Assembly: GCA_028713875.1 (NCBI GenBank)
Contig: JAQTNM010000032.1
Span: 1 to 10,519, forward strand
Direction: 5' to 3'
Length of the DNA: 10,519 nt
DNA from: Candidatus Omnitrophota bacterium
GTDB lineage: Bacteria > Omnitrophota > Gorgyraeia > Gygaellales > Profunditerraquicolaceae
This document shows, piece by piece, positions 1 to 6,683 of this stretch (the stretch's first letter is position 1; every line of letters begins with the position of its first letter). The position numbers and the translations under genes were made by a program. The notes under the pieces were generated by a model that was given only the letters and a program-made list of their open reading frames with translations, made no database searches and had not been told where the DNA came from.

Positions 1-197
1 ATCTTTCCGATATTTCCACGATATCCGTAAATCTGTCCGGCATACCGGCAATATCCGTACCCTGCGGTTTCACCGGCAAGGGGCTTCCGGTAGGCCTGCA
101 GATTTTAGCCAGGCCGTTTAACGAAGAGATGCTTTTTAGGGTGGCATATACCTATGAGCAGAATACTTCCTGGCGCTTAGAAAAACCGAAAATATAA
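1..197 (+). CDS. gatA: Asp-tRNA(Asn)/Glu-tRNA(Gln) amidotransferase subunit A, C-terminal part (5' end outside window)
   Basis: Only the last 64 or so codons are present, read in frame from position 3 to the TAA at 195-197. The peptide contains SVNLSGIPAISVPCGF, then GLPVGLQILARPFNEE, the usual C-terminal signature of the amidase-signature family subunit GatA. GatA releases ammonia from glutamine or asparagine, which GatB uses to amidate Glu-tRNA(Gln) or Asp-tRNA(Asn) in the cytoplasm. The catalytic Ser-cisSer-Lys residues lie upstream of the window and cannot be checked. gatB starts 2 bases after the stop, which strongly supports the call, since other amidases of this superfamily would not be expected in this position. 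gatC is not visible and is probably upstream. Confidence 0.93.
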   Translation, partial: LSDISTISVNLSGIPAISVPCGFTGKGLPVGLQILARPFNEEMLFRVAYTYEQNTSWRLEKPKI

Positions 198-199
198 AT

Positions 200-1627
200 A
201 TGGAATACGAAGCAGTCATCGGATTAGAGGTGCACCTGCATTTAAAGACAAAGAGCAAGGCTTTCTGCGGCTGTTCCACGGAGTTTGGCAGCCAGCCTAA
301 TTCTCAGGTATGCCCGGTGTGCCTGGGCTTTCCCGGCTCGCTGCCGGTCTTGAATAAGCTGGCTTTGGACTACGCCATAAAAGTAGGGCTGGCCCTGAAT
401 TGCCGGATACAGGAATACACAAAATTTGACCGTAAACACTACTATTACCCCGACCTTCCCAAAAATTACCAGATCTCGCAATACGACCTGCCTTTATCAA
501 AAGACGGATTCCTGGATATATATGTAAACGGCGCATCCAAGCATATCCGTATCAGGCGCGCGCACCTGGAAGAGGACGCGGGAAAATTAATCCACCGGCA
601 GGATTTAAGCCTGGTGGATTTTAACCGCACCGGCATACCGCTGCTGGAAATAGTCACCGAGCCGGATATAAATTCACCCGAAGAGGCGCACGAATACCTC
701 GTTGACCTAAAAAGCATCATTGAATATCTTGACGTATCGGATTGCGACATGGAAAAAGGGTCTTTGCGCTGTGACGCCAATATTTCGATACGGCCTAAAG
801 GCGCATCCGGCCTGGGGGTTAAAACCGAATTGAAAAATATGAATTCTTTCAAAGGGGTAAGGGATGCCTTATCCTACGAAATAGAGCGCCAGGTAAAATT
901 GCTTTCTGAGGGCGATAAGGTTGTGCAGGAAACACGGCTGTGGGATGCAAAGGACTTAAAGACTTTTTCCATGCGCACAAAAGAGGAAGCCAAGGATTAC
1001 CGGTATTTCCCTGACCCGGACCTGCCGCCGTTTATCATCAAACAGGAAAAAATAAACGAGATAAAAAAATCCATACCGGAGCTGCCCAAGGAAAAGTGCC
1101 AGAGGTTTATGAGAGAATACGGGCTCACGGAATATGAGGCCGGGATACTGGTTTCAAATAAAAATAAAGCCGATTACGCCGAAGAGCGTTTAAAAACCTG
1201 GCCGGGTAAAGACAAGAAGCCCGTGGTCAACTGGCTGATAGGCCCGCTGACAGCGATAGCCGCCAGCAGTAATCTGGAGATTTCTGAGATAAAAATTTCC
1301 GTAGCTGATTTTCTGGAGTTGGTAGACCTCGTAGAAAATAAGCAGGTTATTTCCAATCTAACCGGTAAGTCCGTATTGGAGGAAATGGTTTCTACCGGTA
1401 AATCCCCTTCTCTCATCATACAGGGGAAAAACCTGGCTCAAATTTCCGATGAAGGCGCCCTGGAAAAAGAGATAGCCGCCGTAATCAAAGAAAATGCCAA
1501 GTCGGTTGAGGATTTTAAAGCGGGTAAAGCCGGAGCCCTGATGTTCCTGGTCGGCCAGGTGATGAAAAAAACTAAGGGTAAGGCCAACCCCAAGGTGGTC
1601 CAGGACATGCTTAAACGGAGGCTTTAA
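200..1627 (+). CDS. gatB: Asp-tRNA(Asn)/Glu-tRNA(Gln) amidotransferase subunit B
   Basis: 475 residues, the normal family length. GatB phosphorylates the misacylated tRNA side chain and transfers ammonia delivered from GatA, giving Gln-tRNA(Gln) and/or Asn-tRNA(Asn). Visible hallmarks are IGLEVH at residues 7-12, the four zinc-ligand cysteines C23, C25, C38 and C41 (FCGC and CPVC), YPDLPKNYQISQYDLP near residue 75, the EEDAGK motif, DFNRTGIPLLEIVTEPD, and YFPDPDLPP. The last ~145 residues form the helical, tRNA-binding YqeY-like tail. The start is the ATG 2 bases after the gatA stop. No good Shine-Dalgarno sequence precedes it, so translation is probably coupled to gatA. A complete GatCAB system implies that the organism makes at least one of Gln-tRNA or Asn-tRNA indirectly. 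Nothing looks truncated or unusual. Confidence 0.97.
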   Translation: MEYEAVIGLEVHLHLKTKSKAFCGCSTEFGSQPNSQVCPVCLGFPGSLPVLNKLALDYAIKVGLALNCRIQEYTKFDRKHYYYPDLPKNYQISQYDLPLSKDGFLDIYVNGASKHIRIRRAHLEEDAGKLIHRQDLSLVDFNRTGIPLLEIVTEPDINSPEEAHEYLVDLKSIIEYLDVSDCDMEKGSLRCDANISIRPKGASGLGVKTELKNMNSFKGVRDALSYEIERQVKLLSEGDKVVQETRLWDAKDLKTFSMRTKEEAKDYRYFPDPDLPPFIIKQEKINEIKKSIPELPKEKCQRFMREYGLTEYEAGILVSNKNKADYAEERLKTWPGKDKKPVVNWLIGPLTAIAASSNLEISEIKISVADFLELVDLVENKQVISNLTGKSVLEEMVSTGKSPSLIIQGKNLAQISDEGALEKEIAAVIKENAKSVEDFKAGKAGALMFLVGQVMKKTKGKANPKVVQDMLKRRL

Positions 1628-1629
1628 AG

Positions 1630-2904
1630 ATGCGCAAAAAAATCATTATTACCGTTATTCTGCTGGCGGCCACGGCTGTAATGGCTTCGGTTGCTATTTC
1701 CGCTCAGAATAAGAGCAAAAAAGATGACCTCTACCGCCAGGTTGAACTTTTTTCGGATACCTTAGCCATTGTCCAGGAAGATTACGTTAAGGAAGTATCC
1801 CCCAAAGATCTGATCTACGGCGCTTTAAAAGGCATGGTTTCTTCGCTTGACCCGCACAGCCAATTTATGGACCCCGAGACGTACAACGAGCTTAAGACAG
1901 ATACGGAAGGAAAATTTGGAGGCCTGGGGATAGAAATTACCATAAAAGACGGATTAATTACGGTGATCACTCCTATTGACGGCACGCCTGCCTGGAAAGC
2001 GGGCATAAAGGCCAACGACCGCATCGTCAAAATAAACAATGAATTGACGCGCGATATGACCCTGGATGATGCGGTAAAGAGGATGCGAGGCAGGCCGGGG
2101 GAACCGGTAAACCTTACCATATTGAGAGAGTCTGAAAAAAAGCTCCTGGAATTAAAGATAACCAGGGGTATCATTAAAATAAAGGATATAAAAGAAGCCA
2201 GGATCCTTGAAGACGGCATAGCTTATATGCGCCTGGTGGAATTCAGGGAGAATACGCCTAAAGATATAAGAACAACGCTGGAAAATCTAAAAAAAGAGGG
2301 CGCAAACAGCCTGATACTGGACCTGCGCAATAACCCGGGCGGACTCCTGGAGGTAGCGGTAAAGGTAGCAGGACAGTTCATTGAAAAGAACAAGCTTATC
2401 GTCTATACGCAGGGCCGCCAGAAGTCACAGAATTTAAAATTTATCTCCGGCGCCAGGAATCCTATCCTGGATTGGCCCATGGTAGTGTTAATCAATGAAG
2501 GCTCGGCCTCCGGCAGCGAGATCGTGGCCGGCTGCCTGCAGGATTATAAAAGAGCGGTAATCTTAGGGACAAAGTCTTTCGGCAAGGGGTCGGTGCAGAC
2601 GCTTATACCCTTAAGTGACGGTTCGGCGCTGAGATTGACTACCAGTAGATATTTTACGCCCCTGGGCAAGGAGATACACGAAAAAGGCGTTATGCCGGAT
2701 GTCGTAGTTGAAGCGGGAAAAATCACATTAGCCAAAGATCAGGAACAGCCTGCAAACTCCCGGCAGATATTTGAAAAACTTGAAAATAAAAACAATCCTC
2801 CCAAAGAAGAATCATTTGATTATAAAACCGACAATCAGCTTGCGCGGGCGGTAGATGTCCTTAAGGCAATTAAGATCTATAAGGCCGAGATAAATGGGAA
2901 ATAA
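1630..2904 (+). CDS. ctpA: S41-family C-terminal processing protease (CtpA/Prc type), exported
   Basis: 424 residues. A basic start (MRKK) followed by a hydrophobic stretch at about residues 4-25 is a signal peptide or membrane anchor, so the enzyme should act in the periplasm. A PDZ domain follows at about residues 93-170 (GGLGIEI, then GTPAWKAGIKANDRIVKIN), then the S41 peptidase domain with LDLRNNPGGLL. Catalytic residues can be assigned by spacing: Ser294 in SASGSE, Lys319 in FGKGSVQ (25 residues later, as in E. coli Prc and B. subtilis CtpB) and Gln323 four residues after the Lys, completing the CtpB-type Ser-Lys-Gln triad. Family members trim C-termini of periplasmic proteins, often regulating peptidoglycan hydrolases. 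A clear ribosome-binding site, GGAGG at 1617-1621, lies inside the end of gatB, 8 bases before the ATG. The 3' end overlaps the next gene by 11 bases, and the pairing of ctpA with a YibQ-like deacetylase is a familiar envelope arrangement in diderm bacteria. Confidence 0.94.
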   Translation: MRKKIIITVILLAATAVMASVAISAQNKSKKDDLYRQVELFSDTLAIVQEDYVKEVSPKDLIYGALKGMVSSLDPHSQFMDPETYNELKTDTEGKFGGLGIEITIKDGLITVITPIDGTPAWKAGIKANDRIVKINNELTRDMTLDDAVKRMRGRPGEPVNLTILRESEKKLLELKITRGIIKIKDIKEARILEDGIAYMRLVEFRENTPKDIRTTLENLKKEGANSLILDLRNNPGGLLEVAVKVAGQFIEKNKLIVYTQGRQKSQNLKFISGARNPILDWPMVVLINEGSASGSEIVAGCLQDYKRAVILGTKSFGKGSVQTLIPLSDGSALRLTTSRYFTPLGKEIHEKGVMPDVVVEAGKITLAKDQEQPANSRQIFEKLENKNNPPKEESFDYKTDNQLARAVDVLKAIKIYKAEINGK

Positions 2905-3685
2905 CAGGAAATACAAAATAGCGCTTATTGTTTTATCGGTTCTCCTTATTGTGCAGGGGGCTTGGCTTATTCATTTCTGGCAAATATCCCGGCACAAGTT
3001 GATCAAGGCAAAGCCCCGGGTATCTATAAAAGGAAGGATAGCCATCGTCCTTGATGACTGGGGTTATAATTTAAACAACTTAAAGTCGCTTTCCGAGATT
3101 AAATATCCCCTGACGCTTTCCGTCCTGCCGAATCTACCTTATTCAAATACGATAGCGCAGCAGGCCTTGAGCCTCGGATATGAAGTGATCCTGCATTTGC
3201 CGATGGAGCCGATAGAGAAATACCGGCTGGAGAAAAATACAATCCTGACTTCCATGAACGAAGCCGATATAAGAAACATCGTTGATGCCGACCTGAATAA
3301 CCTTAAAGGCGTTAAAGGCGTATCCAACCATATGGGCTCAAAGGCCACGGATGATATGCGTACCATGACCGTAATATTCGGCGAATTAAAAAAACGGGGG
3401 CTGTATTATCTGGATAGTTTTGTTTCGCCTGATTCAGTATGCCTGGAACTGGCGCATAAAAAGCAACTTGCATTTGCCAGGCGGGACGTATTCATAGACA
3501 ATAAGGAAGACCCGGATTATATAAAGAGCCAGATCCATAAGCTGAAGGAGCGCGCAAGGATTTACGGACAGGCTATCGGCATAGGCCATGACCGCAAAGT
3601 TACAATTGAAGTCTTAAAAGAAGCCATGCCGCAACTGGAAAAAGAGGGATATAGGTTTGTTTTCGTCTCCGACCTGGTAAAATAA
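2894..3685 (+). CDS. Divergent polysaccharide deacetylase family protein (YibQ-like, Polysacc_deac_2), membrane-anchored
   Basis: 263 residues. One N-terminal transmembrane segment at about residues 8-29 should place the domain in the periplasm. The rest has the divergent polysaccharide deacetylase pattern: IAIVLDDWGYN with D54/D55, LTLSVLPNLPYS, HLPMEP with H101, GVSNHMGSKATDD with H146, YYLDSFVSP with D174/S175, DVFID, and IGIGHDRKVTIEVL with H232. These acidic and histidine residues are the presumed metal-binding set of a NodB-like barrel. The substrate of this family is not established; a glycan of the cell envelope is the usual inference. The start overlaps the end of ctpA by 11 bases and the stop overlaps the tsaD start (TAATG), so the three are probably translated together. 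In proteobacteria such genes often stand beside envC and ctpA; envC is not present here. Confidence 0.88.
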   Translation: MGNNRKYKIALIVLSVLLIVQGAWLIHFWQISRHKLIKAKPRVSIKGRIAIVLDDWGYNLNNLKSLSEIKYPLTLSVLPNLPYSNTIAQQALSLGYEVILHLPMEPIEKYRLEKNTILTSMNEADIRNIVDADLNNLKGVKGVSNHMGSKATDDMRTMTVIFGELKKRGLYYLDSFVSPDSVCLELAHKKQLAFARRDVFIDNKEDPDYIKSQIHKLKERARIYGQAIGIGHDRKVTIEVLKEAMPQLEKEGYRFVFVSDLVK

Positions 3686-4668
3686 TGTACGTCCTGGGCA
3701 TTGAATCATCCTGCGATGAAACAGCGGCTGCCGTAGTCAAAAACGGCAGACACATACTCTCAAGCGCTGTGGCTTCCAGCCTCAAATTCCACCGTAAATA
3801 CGGCGGTGTTGTCCCGGAGATAGCCTCGCGCAAGCAACTGGAAGTAATTGCGCAGGTTACGCAGGAAGCTTTAAACGAGGCTAAGATCAGTTTAAGCGAT
3901 GTCGGGCTCATCAGCGTTACCTCAAAGCCCGGCCTGGCGGGATCTTTGTTAGTAGGCATATCTTTTGCAAAATCCTTAAGCCTGGCATCGGATATCCCCT
4001 TGCTGGGGCTTGATCATCTGTACTCCCATATCTATGCCGGTTTTCTGAATAACCGTAATATACGCTTGCCGTTCATTGCCTTGATCGTATCCGGCGGGCA
4101 TACCAGCTTATACGAGGTCTTTGATTTTGATAAAATAAAGCTTATAGGCTCCACCCATGACGATGCCTGCGGAGAAGCCTTTGATAAAGTGGCCAAAATA
4201 TTAGGACTGGGTTATCCCGGAGGCCCGGCTGTCGAACGGATGGCCAGAAAAGGAAACGGCAATAAAATAAAATTCAAGTGCTCGGATACGGATAACCCGC
4301 TGGACTTCAGCTTCAGCGGAATAAAGACCGCCGTCCTTTATTATATGCGCAAAAAATCCCCGGATAGCGGCTCAATAAGCGATATCGCCGCTTCTTTTCA
4401 GGAGGCGGTGATTGAAACCCTGGTTAAAAAGTCATTTTTGGCCTTGCGGGCTAAAAAATCAAGGCGCCTGGTAATAGGCGGCGGAGTGGCCGCCAATGAA
4501 AAGCTGCGCGTTAAATTCTGCCAGCGGGCGAAAAAAGAAGGAATCAGCATTTACTTTCCCTCTAAGGAACTATGCATGGATAACGCCGCAATGGTCGCGG
4601 GCCTCGGATACCGGCTTTTCCGGAAAGGGCATCTGTCCGATTTGACTTTAAACACTGCGGGGCAATAG
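3685..4668 (+). CDS. tsaD: tRNA N6-adenosine threonylcarbamoyltransferase TsaD
   Basis: 327 residues, slightly shorter than the roughly 337 of E. coli TsaD. It transfers the threonylcarbamoyl group to A37 of ANN-decoding tRNAs (t6A), acting with TsaB and TsaE in the cytoplasm. It opens with MYVLGIESSCDETAAAVV, the classic start of this family, and carries VPEIASRKQ, the HxxxH metal motif at H111 and H115 (DHLYSHIYAGF), SGGHTSLY, the CGEAFDKVAKILGLGYPGGP block, FSFSGIKTAV, GGGVAANEKLR and, near the C-terminus, D299 in MDNAAMVAG, the third metal ligand. All expected ASKHA-fold and metal residues are present. The start codon shares a base with the preceding stop (TAATG), indicating translational coupling. 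No tsaB or tsaE homologue is visible in the window. Confidence 0.97.
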   Translation: MYVLGIESSCDETAAAVVKNGRHILSSAVASSLKFHRKYGGVVPEIASRKQLEVIAQVTQEALNEAKISLSDVGLISVTSKPGLAGSLLVGISFAKSLSLASDIPLLGLDHLYSHIYAGFLNNRNIRLPFIALIVSGGHTSLYEVFDFDKIKLIGSTHDDACGEAFDKVAKILGLGYPGGPAVERMARKGNGNKIKFKCSDTDNPLDFSFSGIKTAVLYYMRKKSPDSGSISDIAASFQEAVIETLVKKSFLALRAKKSRRLVIGGGVAANEKLRVKFCQRAKKEGISIYFPSKELCMDNAAMVAGLGYRLFRKGHLSDLTLNTAGQ

Positions 4669-4699
4669 CGGACGAAAATAAACTGACGGAGGCAAGGAT

Positions 4700-5146
4700 A
4701 TGTTTAGTGACGCGCAAATTTTAACAAGGTTGGTCTTATGCCTTATATTAAGCGGCCTTATCGGCCTGGAGAGACAGGTGCATCGCCGCAGCGCCGGACT
4801 GCGCACGCATATCCTGGTATCATTAGGTTCCTGTCTTATAATGTTGACATCGCTGTATGTTTTTGATATATATAAAAACCAGGCAAACATTGACCCGGCG
4901 CGCATCGCAGCAGGAGTGATAACCGGCATAGGATTCCTGGGCGCAGGCACGATAATCCGGGAACCCAGCGGGGTAAAAGGCCTGACTACAGCTGCCAGTC
5001 TCTGGGTGGTGGCAGGCGTAGGCCTGGCAATAGGCTGCGGGTTTTATCGCGCAGGTATTTACACTACCGTTTTGGCCCTGGCGGCGCTGGTATTTTTGAG
5101 ATATATGGAACAGGTGATCCTGGGTAAAAAAGAGAAAGGCAGGTGA
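4700..5146 (+). CDS. MgtC/SapB-family inner-membrane protein, short form
   Basis: 148 residues, almost all hydrophobic. Four to five membrane segments are visible at about residues 6-24, 36-56, 69-86, 98-115 and 118-135. Family-diagnostic blocks are LSGLIGLERQVHRRSAGLRTH (loop between the first two helices), RIAAGVITGIGFLGAGTIIR and VKGLTTAASLWVVAGVGLAIG. Family members are linked to magnesium homeostasis, intramacrophage survival (Salmonella MgtC) or modulation of the F-type ATP synthase, but the activity of the short environmental forms is unknown. This version stops after the membrane domain and lacks the soluble C-terminal domain found in Salmonella MgtC; this is common and does not look like a truncation. 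A strong ribosome-binding site, GGAGG at 4688-4692, lies 7 bases before the ATG, and a 31-base gap separates it from tsaD, so it can start translation on its own. Confidence 0.9.
   Translation: MFSDAQILTRLVLCLILSGLIGLERQVHRRSAGLRTHILVSLGSCLIMLTSLYVFDIYKNQANIDPARIAAGVITGIGFLGAGTIIREPSGVKGLTTAASLWVVAGVGLAIGCGFYRAGIYTTVLALAALVFLRYMEQVILGKKEKGR
4844..4872 (+). promoter_or_regulatory. possible internal sigma-70-type promoter inside the MgtC-family gene
   Basis: A perfect TTGACA (4844-4849) is followed after 17 bases by TATATA (4867-4872), with more AT-rich sequence after it. If active it would fire rightward about 270 bases before the bactofilin-HTH gene. The sequence also encodes an ordinary membrane loop of the MgtC-family protein, so the match may be chance. 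The promoter consensus of this organism is unknown. Confidence 0.2.
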
Positions 5147-5152
5147 TGGCAG

Positions 5153-5656
5153 ATGGCTTTTAAAAAAAGGCTGGAGGAAAAGGTTCTGGACGTAGACGCA
5201 TCAATGCAGGGAACTTTGAGTTTTAAAGACCCGGTTAATCTGCGCATCAACGGTAAATTTGAAGGGATTTTAAACACCCGCGGCAACCTGACTATCGGTT
5301 CAACCGCCATTGTGTTTGCCGATATCTCCGGGGATAACATTATTGTCGGAGGCAGGGTGAAAGGAAAAATAACTGCGCGCGAAAGGTTAACGCTCCTGCC
5401 CACGGCGATCATTGAGGGCGACATTTACCCGGTCCGGTTAAATATCGCCGAAGGCGCGATACTGGAAGGCATATGCACCATGCTTCACGATTTTATGAAC
5501 AGCGAGGAACTGGCGCGCTACCTGGAAGTGGATTTAAAATCTATTCTGGATTGGGCTAATTCCGGCAGGGTCCCCGGCTCAAAAGAAGGGGAAGACTGGA
5601 AATTTGAAAGAAAGGCGATAGACTCCTGGGTCGCATCCGGGAAAATAGAGAGATAA
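5153..5656 (+). CDS. Bactofilin (polymer-forming cytoskeletal protein) fused to a C-terminal excisionase-like helix-turn-helix domain
   Basis: 167 residues in two parts. Residues about 17-108 are a bactofilin domain (DUF583): repeated short beta-strand turns such as GTLSFKDPVNLRINGKFEG, GNLTIGSTAIVFADISG, NIIVGGRVKGKI and LLPTAIIEGDI, the right-handed beta-helix that self-assembles into filaments without nucleotide. Residues about 115-165 (MNSEELARYLEVDLKSILDW to WKFERKAIDSWVASGKI) match the pattern of the small MerR/excisionase winged-helix domain (HTH_17). Ordinary bactofilins end in a short disordered tail, so this tail is unusual. No signal peptide or membrane segment is seen, so it is cytoplasmic. 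The start at 5153 is preceded by AGGTGA (5141-5146), 6 bases upstream; an ATG at 5146 runs into a stop after five codons and is excluded. The next gene carries the same kind of HTH domain. The bactofilin part is confident, the HTH part is by pattern only, and DNA binding is an inference. Confidence 0.87.
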   Translation: MAFKKRLEEKVLDVDASMQGTLSFKDPVNLRINGKFEGILNTRGNLTIGSTAIVFADISGDNIIVGGRVKGKITARERLTLLPTAIIEGDIYPVRLNIAEGAILEGICTMLHDFMNSEELARYLEVDLKSILDWANSGRVPGSKEGEDWKFERKAIDSWVASGKIER

Positions 5657-5683
5657 ACAGAAGTATGGCAATTTAATTTAGCT

Positions 5684-5995
5684 ATGGCTGAAGAAAAGCT
5701 TCTGACAATAAGGGAAGTTTCCGCTATCCTGGGCGTCTCGGAAAAAGAAGTTATTGAGCTGGCTGAAACCGGGAAAATCCCGGCTTATAAGATCGGCGGG
5801 GTATACCTGCGTTTCAAACAAGAACAGATAGAGAAATTCCGCAAGTCTGGCGGCCACTCTCCCAAGCGGATGCTCCATGCGGAAAAATATTCCCTGAATG
5901 AACGGATCAGCGATTTCTTTTATTTCAATGATTTTTACATATTAGCCGGGCTGATCGTGATCTTGATGCTGATAATTATATTCCACGGATATTAG
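5684..5995 (+). CDS. Small excisionase/MerR-like helix-turn-helix protein with C-terminal membrane anchor
   Basis: 103 residues. Residues about 6-55 are a typical HTH_17 excisionase-family domain: LLTIREVSAILGVSEKEVIELAETGKIPAYKIGGVYLRF followed by a helix ending in IEKF. A basic linker (HSPKRMLHAEK, about residues 58-68) leads to a hydrophobic segment at about residues 85-101 (ILAGLIVILMLIIIF), after which the protein ends within two residues of HGY. This is the topology of a tail-anchored protein with the DNA-binding-like domain in the cytoplasm. Free excisionases and MerR regulators lack a membrane segment, and no recombinase is nearby, so a phage Xis role is unlikely. The HTH resembles that at the end of the preceding bactofilin fusion. 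No good ribosome-binding site precedes the ATG; the gap to the previous gene is 27 bases. The function is not known. A membrane-tethered regulator or DNA-membrane linker is an inference. Confidence 0.8.
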   Translation: MAEEKLLTIREVSAILGVSEKEVIELAETGKIPAYKIGGVYLRFKQEQIEKFRKSGGHSPKRMLHAEKYSLNERISDFFYFNDFYILAGLIVILMLIIIFHGY

Positions 5996-6003
5996 GCGCA
6001 TAA

Positions 6004-6672
6004 ATGGCTAGCAATTCGGGATTTTTAGACCTTGGTTTTGCCAAGCTGGATATAGACAGGGAAAAACGCCGTGGTTTTGCGGAAGTTATCTACTGCCAGG
6101 GCAAGACCAGGGAGCATCTTAAGAAGATCTGCCGGCAAATGAAAAAATGCAGGCAGGATCTATTGCTTACAAAATTAGACAAAAAAACATACGCCTACCT
6201 TAAGAAGTCGGTGGCCGGATTAAAATACAATCCCCTGGCAAAATTAGGATATTTGAACATCAAGGATAAGCCGCCCAAGAAAGGCTTGGTCGCTGTTATC
6301 TGCGCAGGGACGGCCGACATGCCGGTAGCGGAAGAGGCGGCGGTTACCGCGGAGGTGATGGGAAACCGCTGCGTAAAGTTTTATGATGTAGGCGTAGCCG
6401 GCGTGCACCGGCTGATGGGCAATATCGCAAAGATAAGAGAGGCCGCGGTCATTATCGTAGTGGCCGGGATGGAAGGGGCGCTGGCCAGCATAGTAAGCGG
6501 TTTGGTCGGCTCTCCCGTGATCGCCGTTCCTACCAGCTGCGGTTACGGCTCAAGCTTCAAGGGGTTGGCAGCTTTATTGACCATGCTCAACAGCTGTTCG
6601 CCGGGAGTGGCGGTGGTCAACATCGATAACGGATTCGGCGCAGGATATCTGGCCGGCATTATAAACCGCTAA
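6004..6672 (+). CDS. larB: Nickel-pincer cofactor biosynthesis protein LarB (PurE-like domain)
   Basis: 222 residues, somewhat shorter than typical LarB (about 245). LarB carboxylates and hydrolyses nicotinic acid adenine dinucleotide, the first step towards the nickel-pincer nucleotide used by lactate racemase and related LarA enzymes. The C-terminal AIR-carboxylase (PurE)-like domain, about residues 95-222, contains VICAGTADMPVAEEAAVTAE, FYDVGVAGVHRL, VVAGMEGALASIVSGL, PTSCGYGSSFKGLAALLTML and NSCSPGVAVVNIDNGFGAG. Glu157 (GMEGA) and Cys198 (NSCSPG) are 41 residues apart, the same spacing as the catalytic Glu180 and Cys221 I recall for Lactobacillus plantarum LarB, so the enzyme should be active. 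The N-terminal ~90 residues (DIDREKRRGFAEVIYCQGK) are the usual LarB extension. No larA, larC or larE is seen here. It lies 8 bases after the HTH gene and 11 bases before the FmdE-like gene. Confidence 0.92.
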   Translation: MASNSGFLDLGFAKLDIDREKRRGFAEVIYCQGKTREHLKKICRQMKKCRQDLLLTKLDKKTYAYLKKSVAGLKYNPLAKLGYLNIKDKPPKKGLVAVICAGTADMPVAEEAAVTAEVMGNRCVKFYDVGVAGVHRLMGNIAKIREAAVIIVVAGMEGALASIVSGLVGSPVIAVPTSCGYGSSFKGLAALLTMLNSCSPGVAVVNIDNGFGAGYLAGIINR

Positions 6673-6683
6673 ATCTTGATTTA

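Noticed and set aside
1815..2219. Reverse-strand open frames such as 1815-2219, 3600-3959, 7241-7597 and 9091-9420
   Set aside because: Each lies entirely or mainly opposite a well-recognised conserved gene, has no recognisable motif and is best explained as a shadow of codon bias.
4700..5146. MgtC-family gene as a truncated pseudogene because the soluble C-terminal domain is missing
   Set aside because: The membrane domain is complete, the frame is open, the ribosome-binding site is strong, and membrane-only forms of this family are common.
5146..5163. Alternative upstream ATG at 5146 for the bactofilin gene
   Set aside because: It reads five codons and then TAA in its frame; the ATG at 5153 continues through the whole bactofilin domain and has a good ribosome-binding site.
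5684..5995. Reading the small HTH gene as a phage/plasmid excisionase marking a mobile element
   Set aside because: There is no integrase, attachment-site repeat or other phage gene nearby, base composition does not change, and the protein has a membrane anchor that Xis proteins lack.
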